DNA of 38,378 nt from Alphaproteobacteria bacterium UBA2964. Lineage in GTDB: Bacteria > Pseudomonadota > Alphaproteobacteria > MPNO01 > UBA2964. The notes beneath the pieces were generated by a model that was not told where the DNA came from, made no database searches, and saw only the letters and a program-made list of their open reading frames with translations. This document shows positions 7,230-16,730 of this stretch, one piece after another (the first letter of the stretch is position 1; each line of letters starts with the position of its first letter). The stretch lies in the NCBI GenBank assembly GCA_905182615.1, contig CAJJCG010000050.1, positions 1-38,378 on the forward strand, written 5' to 3'. Both the position numbers and the translations under genes were made by a program.

Positions 7230-9498
7230 TTTTTAGATTACCCCCATCCAAAGTCAAATTTTCGTCCGAACTATCGCCAGCTTCTTGAACGAGAAAAACC
7301 AGGCTCACAACCGCACCATCTTCCGGATGATCTTCCAGCAATAACTCGCCACTATGGTCCTCCATGATTTTTCGAACAATTGCCAAACCAAGTCCGGTGC
7401 CCTTTGCACGTGTCGTAACATAGGGTTCCGTCAGTCTGTCTCTCTGATCGTCATTTGGAAGTCCGATGCCATTATCGCGCACAGCAACAATGATACGACC
7501 CACGGCAGTATCAATCTTAATCTCAATGGCCCCCGGAGCTGATCCGGCGTCATCAGAAAGGCGGCCTTCAATCGCATCAACAGCATTTTGCAAAAGGTTG
7601 GTCAGCGCCTGTCCAACCTGACGTGCATCGCAAGATATCGAGCCTGACTTAGTAATAAAGTTACTGACAAACGAAATATCTTGATGTGCATTTTCGAATA
7701 AGATCGTTGAATTTCTCGTCAATTGAACAATGTCTTCCGACTTCATCACCGGCGCGGGCATCCGAGCAAATGCCGAGAATTCATCAACTAAACGGCCAAT
7801 ATCTCCGACCTGTCGAATTATCGTATCTGTGCAGTTCACGAAAGTTTCAGGATCAGTCGTGATTTCCTGCTCATACTTCCGACGCAAGCGCTCCGCAGCC
7901 AGCTGAATTGGGGTTAAAGGATTTTTAATTTCATGAGCAATCCTGCGGGCCACATCTGACCATGCGGCTTTCCGTTGCGCCGATAACAGCTCGGTGATGT
8001 CATCAAAGGTAACAACGTAACCTTGATCGTCATCCCCTCCGCCCTGTGGAGAAATCCGAACGAGAACGGTCTGCCTTTGGGCGCCGTTGCTCAATACAAT
8101 TTGGCCGTCAATCGGTTGAGAACGATATGAAAGCGCGTCAGACAAAAGGTCTGCGCTTTCAGGCACCATTTCATCAAGACGGCGTCCAATCGCATCCTCG
8201 GCTTTGGTCGACGACAAATCGGCAGCAGCATTGTTAACCACTTTTATTTTTCCGTTCCCATCAAGACCGATTACGCCCGAAGAAACTCCCGCAAGGACAG
8301 TCTCCATGAAATGACGGCGGTCATCCAACTGCCGATTAGCCTCTACCAAATGATCTCTTTGCGCATTCAACTGTTCAGTCATTCTGTTAAATGCTCGGCT
8401 AAGAGTACCGACTTCGTCTGCTCCACTGCCTTCATCAACCCTAGCCGTAAGGTCGCCACTCCGAACCTGTTCAGCCGCATTGACTAGCTCACTAATCGGT
8501 CGAGCAAGTCGCGTCGCAAACGTCAACCCCACCCATATAGCCGACAACAACAACAACAACGCGACAAGAATAAAAACCATCGCAAATGTGATCTCGATGC
8601 TCGAACGTTCACCTTCAAGCTCTTCATATTTGCGAACCGCCGTACGGGTTCGGTCAATATGCCCCAAAACGCGATGATCTATAAAACGGGTCACATAAAG
8701 AAAAACATCAACATAGGGCTCCAATTTCACTAAAGCCCGAACCCTATCCTCAGCTTCCGCTTTAAGGATCACCGTTTCACCTTGTCGTGCTCGATCCAAA
8801 GCCCCAACCGGCACCGGTTCATCGAACGAAGAAAAGCCAATCTCATTCCAACTCGCTAACGCCCTCCCGCTGGAATTGAACACAACCGCTTCGCTTAACG
8901 CCCGTATAGCCCCCTGTGTCGCGATAAAACGTTGAAATTTTTTACTGTCATTGGCGGCTGCCGGTGTCAATCTCGTTACGTCTCGAGCCATAGCGAGTAT
9001 ATCACCACGAATGGTTTGTTGATGTTCCTTGAGATACGCCTGCGCGACAGCATTCGATTCTGAGAGGGCAGTTCTAACCCGGTCACTAAACCAAGATTGC
9101 ATCCCAAGGCTGAAGAATACCGCCGACGAAACCGATACGATGATCGTCGGCGTTACTGCAACCAAACTAAATAAAACAACCAATCTAGTGTGAAGACGCG
9201 AGCCAACGGCTCCTCGCCGCCTTTCCATCCAAAGCTGTACAAGTCTGCGGGCAACAACGGCTCCAAGAAGTAGGAAAAGAACCAGATCGATATTTAGAAA
9301 GATCAGAACTCGTCTAACGCTCTTCTCACTTGTTCCAAATGGCGTCCAGCCACTAAGAACAGCGTAGGTCAATAACGCCATTCCGAAAGCGGCGATCATC
9401 AGAACGACCACCAGTTTTCGGGCGAGCCCAACCTTTTCAGCCCATTGAATAAAACGGGCATTAGGTTTTACTCGAATTCCTGCGCTTTCAACGGACAT
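7219..9498 (-). CDS. ntrY: Membrane sensor histidine kinase NtrY
   Basis: A 759-residue membrane kinase that phosphorylates NtrX. Predicted membrane helices lie at about 28-50, 63-85, 104-130 and 303-325, leaving a periplasmic sensor of about 170 residues between the third and fourth. A HAMP domain (about 325-380) and a PAS domain (about 395-505) follow. The H-box is ARRIAHEIKNPLTP with His522. The HATPase boxes are N (LLQNAVDAIEG, Asn638), G1 (DNGIGL, 675-680) and G2 (GTGLGLA, 700-706), all intact. The start is ATG at 9498, 44 bases after ntrC. The order ntrBC-ntrYX is the standard alphaproteobacterial one, and the two systems often cross-talk in nitrogen control. Confidence 0.97.
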   Translation of the reverse strand: MSVESAGIRVKPNARFIQWAEKVGLARKLVVVLMIAAFGMALLTYAVLSGWTPFGTSEKSVRRVLIFLNIDLVLFLLLGAVVARRLVQLWMERRRGAVGSRLHTRLVVLFSLVAVTPTIIVSVSSAVFFSLGMQSWFSDRVRTALSESNAVAQAYLKEHQQTIRGDILAMARDVTRLTPAAANDSKKFQRFIATQGAIRALSEAVVFNSSGRALASWNEIGFSSFDEPVPVGALDRARQGETVILKAEAEDRVRALVKLEPYVDVFLYVTRFIDHRVLGHIDRTRTAVRKYEELEGERSSIEITFAMVFILVALLLLLSAIWVGLTFATRLARPISELVNAAEQVRSGDLTARVDEGSGADEVGTLSRAFNRMTEQLNAQRDHLVEANRQLDDRRHFMETVLAGVSSGVIGLDGNGKIKVVNNAAADLSSTKAEDAIGRRLDEMVPESADLLSDALSYRSQPIDGQIVLSNGAQRQTVLVRISPQGGGDDDQGYVVTFDDITELLSAQRKAAWSDVARRIAHEIKNPLTPIQLAAERLRRKYEQEITTDPETFVNCTDTIIRQVGDIGRLVDEFSAFARMPAPVMKSEDIVQLTRNSTILFENAHQDISFVSNFITKSGSISCDARQVGQALTNLLQNAVDAIEGRLSDDAGSAPGAIEIKIDTAVGRIIVAVRDNGIGLPNDDQRDRLTEPYVTTRAKGTGLGLAIVRKIMEDHSGELLLEDHPEDGAVVSLVFLVQEAGDSSDENLTLDGGNLKNVL

Positions 9499-9542
9499 AA
9501 TATGTTTCTGTTGCTGCTGAGAATAGGTAACCGTAGGCCAAT

Positions 9543-10991
9543 TTAACGCGTCCCTCGCACGATATCGATCTCAAGTTCTTTTATTTTTTTGCGAAGAGTA
9601 TTTCGATTAATACCCAACATCTTTGCCGTCTTAATCTGATTTCCTTTGGTCGCTGTCAAAGAAAGAGAAATCAGCGGCTTCTCCAGTTCTTTCAGGATAC
9701 GGTCATAAAGCCCTGGGGACGGTAAGCTATCCCGGTGGGCATCAAAATATTTTGAAAGATGTTTCTCGACAGCCGAACCCAAATTATCATCGTCGGAGCT
9801 GGCATCACGTGCTGCAAATTGTCCCTGAGCCAACTCTGCCACAATGATATCATTCGTAATGACATCATCGGGATAAAGGGCTGCCACTCTCCGCACCAAG
9901 TTTTCAAGTTCTCGAACATTGCCCGGCCAATCGTAATCGTACAACCGTTGCACGGCCTCAACATTCAAGGATTTTATAACTAGACCTTCCGAGTGCGTCA
10001 TTTCCATAAAATGACGCACCAAATCCGGAATATCTTCTTTACGTTCTCTTAAAGGAGGCAAACGAAGTGGTACAACATTCAACCGATAAAACAGATCTTC
10101 ACGAAACTGTCCTTTCTCGATCAGCCCATGCAGGTCTCTATGTGTCGCTGCGATAATTCGAACATCGGCTCTTACCGCTACTCTTCCGCCAACGGATGTA
10201 AACTCCCCTTCCTGAAGAACACGCAGAAGTCGGGTTTGCGAATCAAGAGGCATGTCACCTATTTCATCAAGAAACAAGGTGCCGTGTTGAGCCTGATTAA
10301 ATCTTCCTACGCCCGCAGAAGTTGCTCCTGTGAACGCCCCTTTTTCATGACCAAACAATTCACTTTCAACTAGATCCCGTGGTATAGCCGCCATATTCAA
10401 AGCAACGAATGGGCCTTGTTTCCGCTTTCCATACTCATGCAGCGCCCGTGCGACCAGTTCTTTTCCGGTACCAGATTCTCCCATAATCATTACGGTTAGA
10501 TCTGATGTCATCAACCGGGCAACGGTACGGTAAATCTCCTGCATGGCCGGTGATCGGCCAATGAGCGGGAGTTTTTCGTCAGCAAGCGGCGGTTCCAAAC
10601 CCGAGGAGGCCGGCACATCTTTCGGTTCCGCGATAGCACGATTTACGATTGCCGCAAGTTCATCTAAATCAAAGGGCTTGGGTAGGTATTCAAATGCACC
10701 ACGTTCCGCAGCTTTGATCGCCGTCAACAAAGTATTCTGCGCGCTCATGACGATTACTTTTAGATCAGTGCGAATTTTTTTTATGCGCGGGATTAAATCC
10801 AGGCCATTCGCGTCTGGCATAACAACATCAGTTATGACGAGGTCGCCCTCGCCTGCCTCGATCCAGCCCCAAAGCGTTTTACCACTTTCTGTAGTGCGAA
10901 CGTTGTGCCCGTCTCGTGAAAGAGCTTGTTCAAGAACTACTCTGATCGAACGATCATCATCGGCAATAAGGATCGTGACAGGTGTGATCAT
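9543..10991 (-). CDS. ntrC: Nitrogen regulator NtrC (NR-I), sigma-54 activator
   Basis: NtrC activates sigma-54 promoters of nitrogen-scavenging genes when phosphorylated by NtrB. The 482-residue protein has a receiver with phospho-acceptor Asp55 (LVITD) and Lys105. Its AAA+ core has Walker A GESGTGKE (171-178), an intact GAFTGA loop (218-223) and an intact Walker B GTLFLDE (237-243). The C-terminal Fis-type HTH (near [20 protein letters not shown]) binds DNA. All hallmarks of a working enhancer-binding protein are present, in contrast to NtrX encoded 2.3 kb away. The start ATG overlaps the ntrB stop (ATGA), indicating translational coupling with its kinase. Confidence 0.98.
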   Translation of the reverse strand: MITPVTILIADDDRSIRVVLEQALSRDGHNVRTTESGKTLWGWIEAGEGDLVITDVVMPDANGLDLIPRIKKIRTDLKVIVMSAQNTLLTAIKAAERGAFEYLPKPFDLDELAAIVNRAIAEPKDVPASSGLEPPLADEKLPLIGRSPAMQEIYRTVARLMTSDLTVMIMGESGTGKELVARALHEYGKRKQGPFVALNMAAIPRDLVESELFGHEKGAFTGATSAGVGRFNQAQHGTLFLDEIGDMPLDSQTRLLRVLQEGEFTSVGGRVAVRADVRIIAATHRDLHGLIEKGQFREDLFYRLNVVPLRLPPLRERKEDIPDLVRHFMEMTHSEGLVIKSLNVEAVQRLYDYDWPGNVRELENLVRRVAALYPDDVITNDIIVAELAQGQFAARDASSDDDNLGSAVEKHLSKYFDAHRDSLPSPGLYDRILKELEKPLISLSLTATKGNQIKTAKMLGINRNTLRKKIKELEIDIVRGTR

Positions 10992-12109
10992 GTCGGTAAT
11001 CTCTCTGTGCTCAAAATTTCAAGCATTGGAAAATACAAACGAAAACAACTACCATCACCACTGGTCTCAAACTCAATAACGCCGCCATGATCATTCACCA
11101 GCTTTGCGACCAGCGCTAGGCCCAACCCAGTACCCCCAGATTTTGTTGTCACGAACGGATCAAAGATATTCTGTACGATATCAGGTGAAATTCCATTTCC
11201 GTTGTCAGCCACTGAAATCATCAAAGGCAAATGCACTCGCTCGTGGTTACCCGGTACAGTCAGACGTACACCTCGTCGGAAACCGGTCGCCAGCCGGATC
11301 TCACCTGTTTGATCTGGCATAGCCTCGACGGCATTTTTAATGAGGTTAAGAAACACCTGAATGAGTTGATCTTTGTTTGCCAGAACAGAAGGCAGAGAAG
11401 GATCATAATCGGTCAATATCTTGATGTTCTCTGTGAACTCAGCCGCTGCCAGCTGATGGACACGATTAAGAACCTCATGAATATTCACTTCCTGACGGTC
11501 CGGCGGGCCTTCATCACCAAACACCCCCATGCGATCGACCAATTTACAAATTCTGTCCGCCTCTTCTTTAATAAGCTCCGCCAAGGGCTGATCTTCAACA
11601 CTCACCGCCCGTTCCAATAGCTGAGCCGCACCACGGATACCTGACAAAGGGTTTTTCACCTCGTGCGCAAGCATAGAGGCCATCGCGGTGACAGATCGCG
11701 CGGCCCCACGATGGACAAGTTGTCTTTCCATATTGCGGGCGGCTCCGTGAGAATGAAATGACATCACAACGGCATCCCCACCATCCTGCAACGGAGATGC
11801 TTGAATACTTACCCGTCGCGTCCCTGTGCGAGATCTAGACAGATCAATATCATGCTCCAAAACACTGCTCGAACCGGAGCGAACCTGTTTCATTAACGAA
11901 AGAATAGGGCTGTGTTTTGCAAAAATATTTTCCACAGAAAAGCCAATTAAAAATGACCTTCCTTGCTCCAGAAACTGCTCAGTTGCAGCATTCACGTAGC
12001 TGATTTGGTTATCACCGCCAACAACCAAAATTGGGAAGGCCAGCGCCCCCAGAATGATCGTCTCTTCCTGAGTTGCGACCGTTTCGGCGAGGTGAACAGT
12101 CGTCGCCAT
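10988..12109 (-). CDS. ntrB: Nitrogen sensor kinase/phosphatase NtrB (NR-II)
   Basis: NtrB is the cytosolic kinase/phosphatase for NtrC and is controlled by PII protein. The 373-residue protein has an N-terminal PAS domain (about 15-125) and no membrane segment. Its H-box is [15 protein letters not shown] with His149. The N box is [12 protein letters not shown]1 is DNGNGI, and G2 is GTGLGLALV. The start is ATG at 12109, four bases after the dusB stop, and the stop overlaps ntrC. The dusB-ntrB-ntrC order, with dusB formerly called nifR3, is a classic alphaproteobacterial operon and supports the assignment. Confidence 0.97.
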   Translation of the reverse strand: MATTVHLAETVATQEETIILGALAFPILVVGGDNQISYVNAATEQFLEQGRSFLIGFSVENIFAKHSPILSLMKQVRSGSSSVLEHDIDLSRSRTGTRRVSIQASPLQDGGDAVVMSFHSHGAARNMERQLVHRGAARSVTAMASMLAHEVKNPLSGIRGAAQLLERAVSVEDQPLAELIKEEADRICKLVDRMGVFGDEGPPDRQEVNIHEVLNRVHQLAAAEFTENIKILTDYDPSLPSVLANKDQLIQVFLNLIKNAVEAMPDQTGEIRLATGFRRGVRLTVPGNHERVHLPLMISVADNGNGISPDIVQNIFDPFVTTKSGGTGLGLALVAKLVNDHGGVIEFETSGDGSCFRLYFPMLEILSTERLPT

Positions 12110-12113
12110 GCCC

Positions 12114-13100
12114 CTAAGCCGCCGCTCGCGTCAACACATCATCATAATAGGCATCAACCGCCTTCAGCGCGTCATCAGCTTCAGGGATTTGGTTGATTGT
12201 AGCTCGAAATTCAGCGGATTTTGGGAGCCCTTTTGTGTACCAACTCACATGCTTTCTGGCCATGCGCATACCCGTATAACTACCGTAGTGATGCAACATC
12301 TCCAGATAATGGTCTCGCACTATCAGATATTGTTCAGATAGTGATGGGTCGGAAAGGCGTTTTCCCGTCTTTAAAAATTCTATGACTTGAGACAAAAACC
12401 ACGGTTTACCGTAGGTTCCGCGTCCAACCATGACACCATCGGCGCCTGATTTTGATAAAATCTCCTGAACATCATCAAGGGTCGTTACATCGCCGTTCGC
12501 AATAACAGGAATTGTAACGGCTTCTTTAACTTTTCGAATAAAAGACCAGTCAGCTGACCCATTGTAAAACTGACATCTTGTTCTGCCATGGACGGAAATC
12601 ATTTTAATGCCGACTTCTTCAGCCACCTTCGCTAGGAACGGTGCATTTCTGTTGTCGTCATCCCAACCTGTCCGCATTTTCAGTGTTACCGGCAGTTTGA
12701 CGGCATTTACCACCGCTTCGAGGATTTTAGCAGCCTTTGCTTCTTCCCGCATTAGCGCCGAACCGGCATGACCATTGACCACTTTTTTGACGGGGCAACC
12801 CATATTTATATCAATAATGGCAGCGCCACGATCTTCGTTCAATTTAGCCGCCTCGGCCATTATTTCCGGGTCGCACCCCGCAAGCTGAACGGACATTGGA
12901 AACTCTTCAGCGCAATTCGTCGCCATTTTCATGGATTTTTTATTTTGGCGGATCATTGCTTGGCTTGCAATCATCTCAGATACGACGAGGCCAGCACCCT
13001 GACTTTTCACTAACCTCCTAAAGGGAAGGTCAGTCACGCCGGACATGGGCGCGAGAATAACCGGCGCCTCCAGCACGAGAGAATCAATTTTAATGGTCAC
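12114..13100 (-). CDS. dusB: tRNA-dihydrouridine synthase DusB (NifR3 family)
   Basis: A flavin-dependent enzyme that reduces specific uridines of tRNA to dihydrouridine. The 328-residue protein has the N-terminal FMN-binding barrel start ([14 protein letters not shown]), the catalytic Cys102 in [20 protein letters not shown], and the later barrel motifs [16 protein letters not shown] and [13 protein letters not shown]. The start is GTG at 13100. A gap of about 86 bases to the upstream membrane-protein gene may hold the promoter of the dusB-ntrBC operon, though I could not pick out convincing boxes. The NifR3 name reflects its regular place ahead of ntrB, not a direct nitrogen role. Confidence 0.96.
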   Translation of the reverse strand: MTIKIDSLVLEAPVILAPMSGVTDLPFRRLVKSQGAGLVVSEMIASQAMIRQNKKSMKMATNCAEEFPMSVQLAGCDPEIMAEAAKLNEDRGAAIIDINMGCPVKKVVNGHAGSALMREEAKAAKILEAVVNAVKLPVTLKMRTGWDDDNRNAPFLAKVAEEVGIKMISVHGRTRCQFYNGSADWSFIRKVKEAVTIPVIANGDVTTLDDVQEILSKSGADGVMVGRGTYGKPWFLSQVIEFLKTGKRLSDPSLSEQYLIVRDHYLEMLHHYGSYTGMRMARKHVSWYTKGLPKSAEFRATINQIPEADDALKAVDAYYDDVLTRAAA

Positions 13101-13186
13101 TTGCTAAGCACCTAAATGAGTTTGCTTAAATAATGGGCGAAACTACTGCGAACCAATGAATTTCCGCAACAAAATTCGGGCGTTAG

Positions 13187-13987
13187 TTACACCAACAAAA
13201 TATCAGTGACAAACTTAACACCGGGGTATGCCAAGGTAAGCATTAAATAGGCCAGCAAAGCCAAACGTGCAGCTTTTTGTCCACGAAGACCACTAACCTT
13301 CCGTGCAATCAGCAGAACCACGACGATTACGAGGGTTAGGATCGACAACAACGCCTTATGCGAAATATCAAATAAACTGCCCGTTTGTAGATAGTGTATT
13401 GTCATGCCCGTTAGTAGCCCGACAACTAAGATCGCTGCGCTGTATCCCAGTAAACGTGCTTCAAGAGCTTCCGAAGCGGATAACGTTGGAAAAGCAGCCG
13501 TAAGAATCGTTTCCCGTTTCGTCTTAAGACTACGTTCCTGAATCAAAGCAGAAAGACCGGCAATAGCCGCCAAGGTCAGAACCGCGTAGGTCGCAAGGGA
13601 AAAACCAATATGCAACAATACCCAAATGGTCGGCGCACTTGTAAGAAAAGGTCTTTCAGCTTGATTCTGCCAAATAACCGCCAGGGTTCCCAGAACAATA
13701 AGGTAAGGCAGCAAACCCGACGCCAATTTATGGCCTTCGCGACAGAACGCGGAAACCGGCACAAATATTACCAGCGTCGCTGTGATCGTTGCCCATAAGG
13801 CTGAAGAAAATCCAGTTCTCCAGCCTGTGGAGAAAGTCACGATTGTCAAAGCGGCGCAACCAGCAACGGCGACCGCTAAAGAACACCAGAACAACATTCT
13901 GCGTTCAGTTTGCGGCCGAAATGACTGAATAGTCACCGGCAATAAACCTACCAATGCTGCAATTGATAAATACGAAAGCGTGCTCAT
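13187..13987 (-). CDS. CcsA/YpjD-like cytochrome c assembly family membrane protein
   Basis: An integral membrane protein of 266 residues if translation starts at the ATG at 13987. The frame extends back to a GTG at 14068, but that extra stretch is cysteine- and charge-rich and unlike a membrane N-terminus, so I prefer the ATG followed by STLSYLSIAALVG. About eight hydrophobic segments can be seen. The segment WVLLHIGFSLATYAVLTLAAIAG and the ending YPGVKFVTDILLV resemble the YpjD/CcsA-related cytochrome c assembly family. The tryptophan-rich haem-handling motif of true CcsA is not evident, so a role in haem delivery is unproven. It is divergent from ispDF. Confidence 0.75.
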   Translation of the reverse strand: MSTLSYLSIAALVGLLPVTIQSFRPQTERRMLFWCSLAVAVAGCAALTIVTFSTGWRTGFSSALWATITATLVIFVPVSAFCREGHKLASGLLPYLIVLGTLAVIWQNQAERPFLTSAPTIWVLLHIGFSLATYAVLTLAAIAGLSALIQERSLKTKRETILTAAFPTLSASEALEARLLGYSAAILVVGLLTGMTIHYLQTGSLFDISHKALLSILTLVIVVVLLIARKVSGLRGQKAARLALLAYLMLTLAYPGVKFVTDILLV

Positions 13988-14133
13988 GACTCGACTATAA
14001 CATCCAGACCAGTTCCGTGCAGACAAGTTCGTTCGAATCTTGCCATCTTGGCATTGTAGCACGACCACAGTACCTTGCCGTTTGCATGGGTTTTTATCCT
14101 ATAGGCCCTTAATACAACTAAAGCGAGGCGTTA

Positions 14134-15303
14134 ATGACAGGGTGTATTGCCCTCATACTCTCAGGTGGTAGCGGTGCCCGTTTTGGCGCACAAACGCCTA
14201 AACAGTATCTGCCGCTTGGTGATCGTGTGGTCATTCGTCATGCCGTTGATACATTTCTGGACCATCCAGGAATAGATGCAGTTCGTATTGTGAGACGCCC
14301 ACAGGACATTACGTTATACGAAGACGCATTCTGCGGTGTTTCGATCTTGGACCCTGTAGATGGAGGAGAAACTCGTCAGGAATCTGTGCTTCTTGGCCTC
14401 GAGAGTCTAGAAGACATAGCACCAACATTAGTTCTTATTCATGACGGCGCACGGCCATTTCCAAATGCAGGTTTAATTACACGGACGTTGGAAGCCTTAA
14501 ATAGCCATCAGGCTGCGATCCCTGCTCTGCCCGTGTTCGACACAATCAAACAAGTCGCATCCGATGCTAAAACGGTTGAAAAAACGTTAGGTCGGCAAAA
14601 GCTCTGGCTTGCCCAAACCCCGCAAGCATTCGACTATAAAACCATCCTCGCGGCACACCGAAACGCAGCAGGCATGGAACTCAACGACGACTCAATGGTA
14701 GCTGAACATGCAGGCATTCCAGTCGCCATCGTCGACGGCAATGAAGAGAATATCAAGATCACAACGCAGGAAAATATGCAGCAAGCAAGGAAGATGTTGG
14801 ATTTAGGAAGTATTTTAACCCGCGTAGGCACTGGCTTTGATGTTCACCAATTTGGCCCTGGCGACCACACAATTCTCTGTGGGATTAAGGTTCCACACGA
14901 TCATGGACTGGAAGGTCATTCCGATGCTGACGCTCCAATGCATGCCCTCACAGACGCGCTTCTTGGCGCTATTGCTGCGGGTGACATTGGAAGTCACTTT
15001 CCACCATCCGAAGAAAAATGGCGCGGTGCGGCATCTTCCGAATTTCTTAGACACGCGGCAGCGCTCGTCGCTGACCTGAACGGTAAAATCCAGAATGTCG
15101 ACGTTACGATAATTTGTGAGAGGCCCAAGATCGGACCTTACCGCGATACCATGCGTCAAAAACTCGCCGAAATTCTGGAAATCCCAATTACTGCTGTAAG
15201 CGTGAAAGCGACCACGACCGAGCAATTGGGCTTTACGGGTAGAAATGAGGGACTTGCCGCTCAGGCAATTGTCTCTATTGCGTTACCTGCGGCAGCTGAG
15301 TAG
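14134..15303 (+). CDS. ispDF: Bifunctional IspD/IspF, MEP-pathway isoprenoid synthesis
   Basis: A fused enzyme of the non-mevalonate isoprenoid pathway. The N-terminal part (about 1-225) is the MEP cytidylyltransferase IspD, with the nucleotide-binding motif SGGSGARFGAQTPKQYLPL at 10-28, plus DGARPF and QTPQAF. The C-terminal part (about 229-389) is the MECDP synthase IspF, with metal ligands in GTGFDVHQF (Asp236, His238), GHSDADAPMHALTDALLGA and DIGSHFPP, and the ending KATTTEQLGFTGR. Fused IspDF is usual in alphaproteobacteria and lets both steps act from one polypeptide, although IspE lies between them in the pathway. A GAGG ribosome binding site lies about six bases before the ATG. The stop is TAG. 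Confidence 0.97.
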   Translation: MTGCIALILSGGSGARFGAQTPKQYLPLGDRVVIRHAVDTFLDHPGIDAVRIVRRPQDITLYEDAFCGVSILDPVDGGETRQESVLLGLESLEDIAPTLVLIHDGARPFPNAGLITRTLEALNSHQAAIPALPVFDTIKQVASDAKTVEKTLGRQKLWLAQTPQAFDYKTILAAHRNAAGMELNDDSMVAEHAGIPVAIVDGNEENIKITTQENMQQARKMLDLGSILTRVGTGFDVHQFGPGDHTILCGIKVPHDHGLEGHSDADAPMHALTDALLGAIAAGDIGSHFPPSEEKWRGAASSEFLRHAAALVADLNGKIQNVDVTIICERPKIGPYRDTMRQKLAEILEIPITAVSVKATTTEQLGFTGRNEGLAAQAIVSIALPAAAE

Positions 15304-15307
15304 CCAA

Positions 15308-15796
15308 ATGGCAGCTCATTCCCTACCCCGCGGATTGTCTTTCTTTCATCCCGTCTGCCTGATTTCTACCTGCTGTGGTCTGGGCCTTATGCCATTCGCA
15401 CCCGGCACATGGGGTTCGCTTGCCGCGCTTCCCATTGCCTGGGTGATTCTGACTCATTGGAACATTTATGTACTTTTAGCACTCGCCGCCATTTTGTTTT
15501 TCATTGGGATCTTCGCGAGCAATGTTTATGCGAGACGAACCAATGAAAAAGACCCCGGGCCCATTGTCATAGATGAAGTCGTCGGACAGCTTCTGGTTCT
15601 TTCAATCGCACCATTGAGCTGGAGCTATTTTTTGACCGCATTTGTCTTATTTAGAATAACCGATATTTACAAACCATGGCCGGCGTCCTGGGCCGACCGG
15701 TCAGTTGGCGGCGGTTTTGGTATCATGCTTGATGACATTTTTGCGGCCGCTTATGCCGCCGCAATTCTTTATGGCTTAATCGTCCTTTTCCCCTGA
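15308..15796 (+). CDS. pgpA: Phosphatidylglycerophosphatase A
   Basis: PgpA dephosphorylates phosphatidylglycerophosphate to phosphatidylglycerol at the inner membrane. The chosen start is the ATG at 15308, four bases after the ispDF stop, giving 162 residues, the normal length. The frame also runs back to 15245 inside ispDF, but those residues do not look like PgpA. Family motifs present are FAPGTWGSLAALP, DPGPIVIDEVVGQLL and RITDIYKPWPASW, then GGGFGIMLDDIFAA. The acidic residues IDE and LDD are the probable Mg2+ ligands. Several hydrophobic segments fit a membrane protein. It is transcribed with ispDF and pncC. Confidence 0.93.
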   Translation: MAAHSLPRGLSFFHPVCLISTCCGLGLMPFAPGTWGSLAALPIAWVILTHWNIYVLLALAAILFFIGIFASNVYARRTNEKDPGPIVIDEVVGQLLVLSIAPLSWSYFLTAFVLFRITDIYKPWPASWADRSVGGGFGIMLDDIFAAAYAAAILYGLIVLFP

Positions 15797-15802
15797 GGTG
15801 AC

Positions 15803-16294
15803 ATGTTAAACTCTAACACCCTCGTTCGAGCGTCAGAAATAATTCAGCTATGTAAAGCCGCGAACTGCCGGGTATCTACTGTAGAATCCTGCACCGGGGG
15901 ATTAATCACCGCGGCACTGACTGCCGTATCAGGATCATCAGACGTAGTAGATCGGGGTTTCACGACGTATAGCAATGAAGCAAAAAACGAACTCGTCGGC
16001 GTGCCAATGGAACTCATCGACGCCCATGGCGCAGTAAGCGAAGAAGTCGCACGAGCGATGGCAGAAGGAGGACTTCAGCGGTCAAATGCGAATATTACAG
16101 TTTCAGTCACCGGGATAGCCGGTCCGGGCGGTGGTACCGAGACAAAACCAGTTGGATTGATACATTTTGGCTGTGCCAGCAAAACAAAAACGACCAAAGC
16201 CTGTCACGAAGTGTTTTCTGGAGATCGGGCGGCGGTCCGCGAAGCAACTGTTCTGCAAGCATTTAAGATGATCGAAACCGCCATTAAGAGCTAA
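15803..16294 (+). CDS. pncC: Nicotinamide-nucleotide amidohydrolase, CinA C-terminal type
   Basis: A stand-alone CinA C-terminal domain of 163 residues. This family deamidates nicotinamide mononucleotide to nicotinate mononucleotide in the pyridine nucleotide salvage cycle. The motifs VESCTGGLITAAL, FTTYSNEAKNELVGV, HGAVSEEVARAMAEG and VTGIAGPGGGTETKPVGLI are all present. The N-terminal MoCF-like domain of full CinA is absent, as is normal for PncC. A GAGG ribosome binding site lies just before the ATG, six bases after the pgpA stop. The gene converges on the COQ10-like gene, and the two stop codons overlap in the sequence CTAA at 16291-16294. Confidence 0.93.
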   Translation: MLNSNTLVRASEIIQLCKAANCRVSTVESCTGGLITAALTAVSGSSDVVDRGFTTYSNEAKNELVGVPMELIDAHGAVSEEVARAMAEGGLQRSNANITVSVTGIAGPGGGTETKPVGLIHFGCASKTKTTKACHEVFSGDRAAVREATVLQAFKMIETAIKS

Positions 16295-16728
16295 CAGCCG
16301 TTATTATAAATCACCTTAGCGCGATCTTCGAAAGCACCAACCATCCGGTTCACGGCATCTCCAAAGAACGGCCCGATAATGCCCCGCAAAACCCGTGACC
16401 TAAATTCGAAGTCGATAAAAAATTCGATTTCACATCCAGCTCCTTCTTCTCGAAATTTCCAATGGTTATTCATGTGCTTAAAGGGACCCTTTTGATATTC
16501 AACATCAATCAAATCGGGACGCTCAAGAATAACTTTTGACGTATAAACTTCCCGAACCATTTTAAAGCCAACCATCAAATCAGCATACACAACATTTTCT
16601 TCACGCTTTAAAATTCGGGTCCCAACGCACCACGGTAAAAACTCGGGATAACTTTCAATATCAGCGACAAGATTGAAAAGCTGTTCAGATGTATACGGCA
16701 ATAACCGCCGTTCAAAATGTTCGGGCAT
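16291..16728 (-). CDS. COQ10/RatA START-domain ubiquinone-binding protein
   Basis: A 145-residue START/SRPBCC-fold protein related to eukaryotic COQ10, which binds coenzyme Q and aids respiration, and to E. coli RatA, described as a ribosome association toxin. The family pattern is clear: PEHFERRLLPYTSEQLFNLV, then DIESYPEFLPWC, then WKFREEGAGCEIEFFIDFEF and FEDRAKVIY at the end. Its start is two bases downstream of the lipA stop, so it is probably co-transcribed with the lipoate and pyruvate dehydrogenase genes. That respiratory context favours the COQ10 role over a toxin role. No antitoxin candidate lies beside it. Confidence 0.88.
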   Translation of the reverse strand: MPEHFERRLLPYTSEQLFNLVADIESYPEFLPWCVGTRILKREENVVYADLMVGFKMVREVYTSKVILERPDLIDVEYQKGPFKHMNNHWKFREEGAGCEIEFFIDFEFRSRVLRGIIGPFFGDAVNRMVGAFEDRAKVIYNNGC

Positions 16729-16730
16729 CG

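Noticed and set aside
10543..11079. Plus-strand ORF of 178 codons opposite ntrC/ntrB
   Set aside because: Antisense shadow rich in Ser/Arg with no family features.
13988..14068. 27-residue N-terminal extension of the CcsA/YpjD-like protein from GTG
   Set aside because: The extension is polar and Cys/Arg-containing, unlike the family's membrane N-terminus; the ATG at 13987 fits better.
14041..14133. Sigma-70 promoter for ispDF (TTGCCG and TATCCT)
   Set aside because: The spacer is only 14 bases, so the pair is not credible as one promoter.
16291..16728. RatA toxin of a toxin-antitoxin pair
   Set aside because: The gene is two bases after lipA in a respiratory cluster and has no adjacent antitoxin; the COQ10-type role is more likely.
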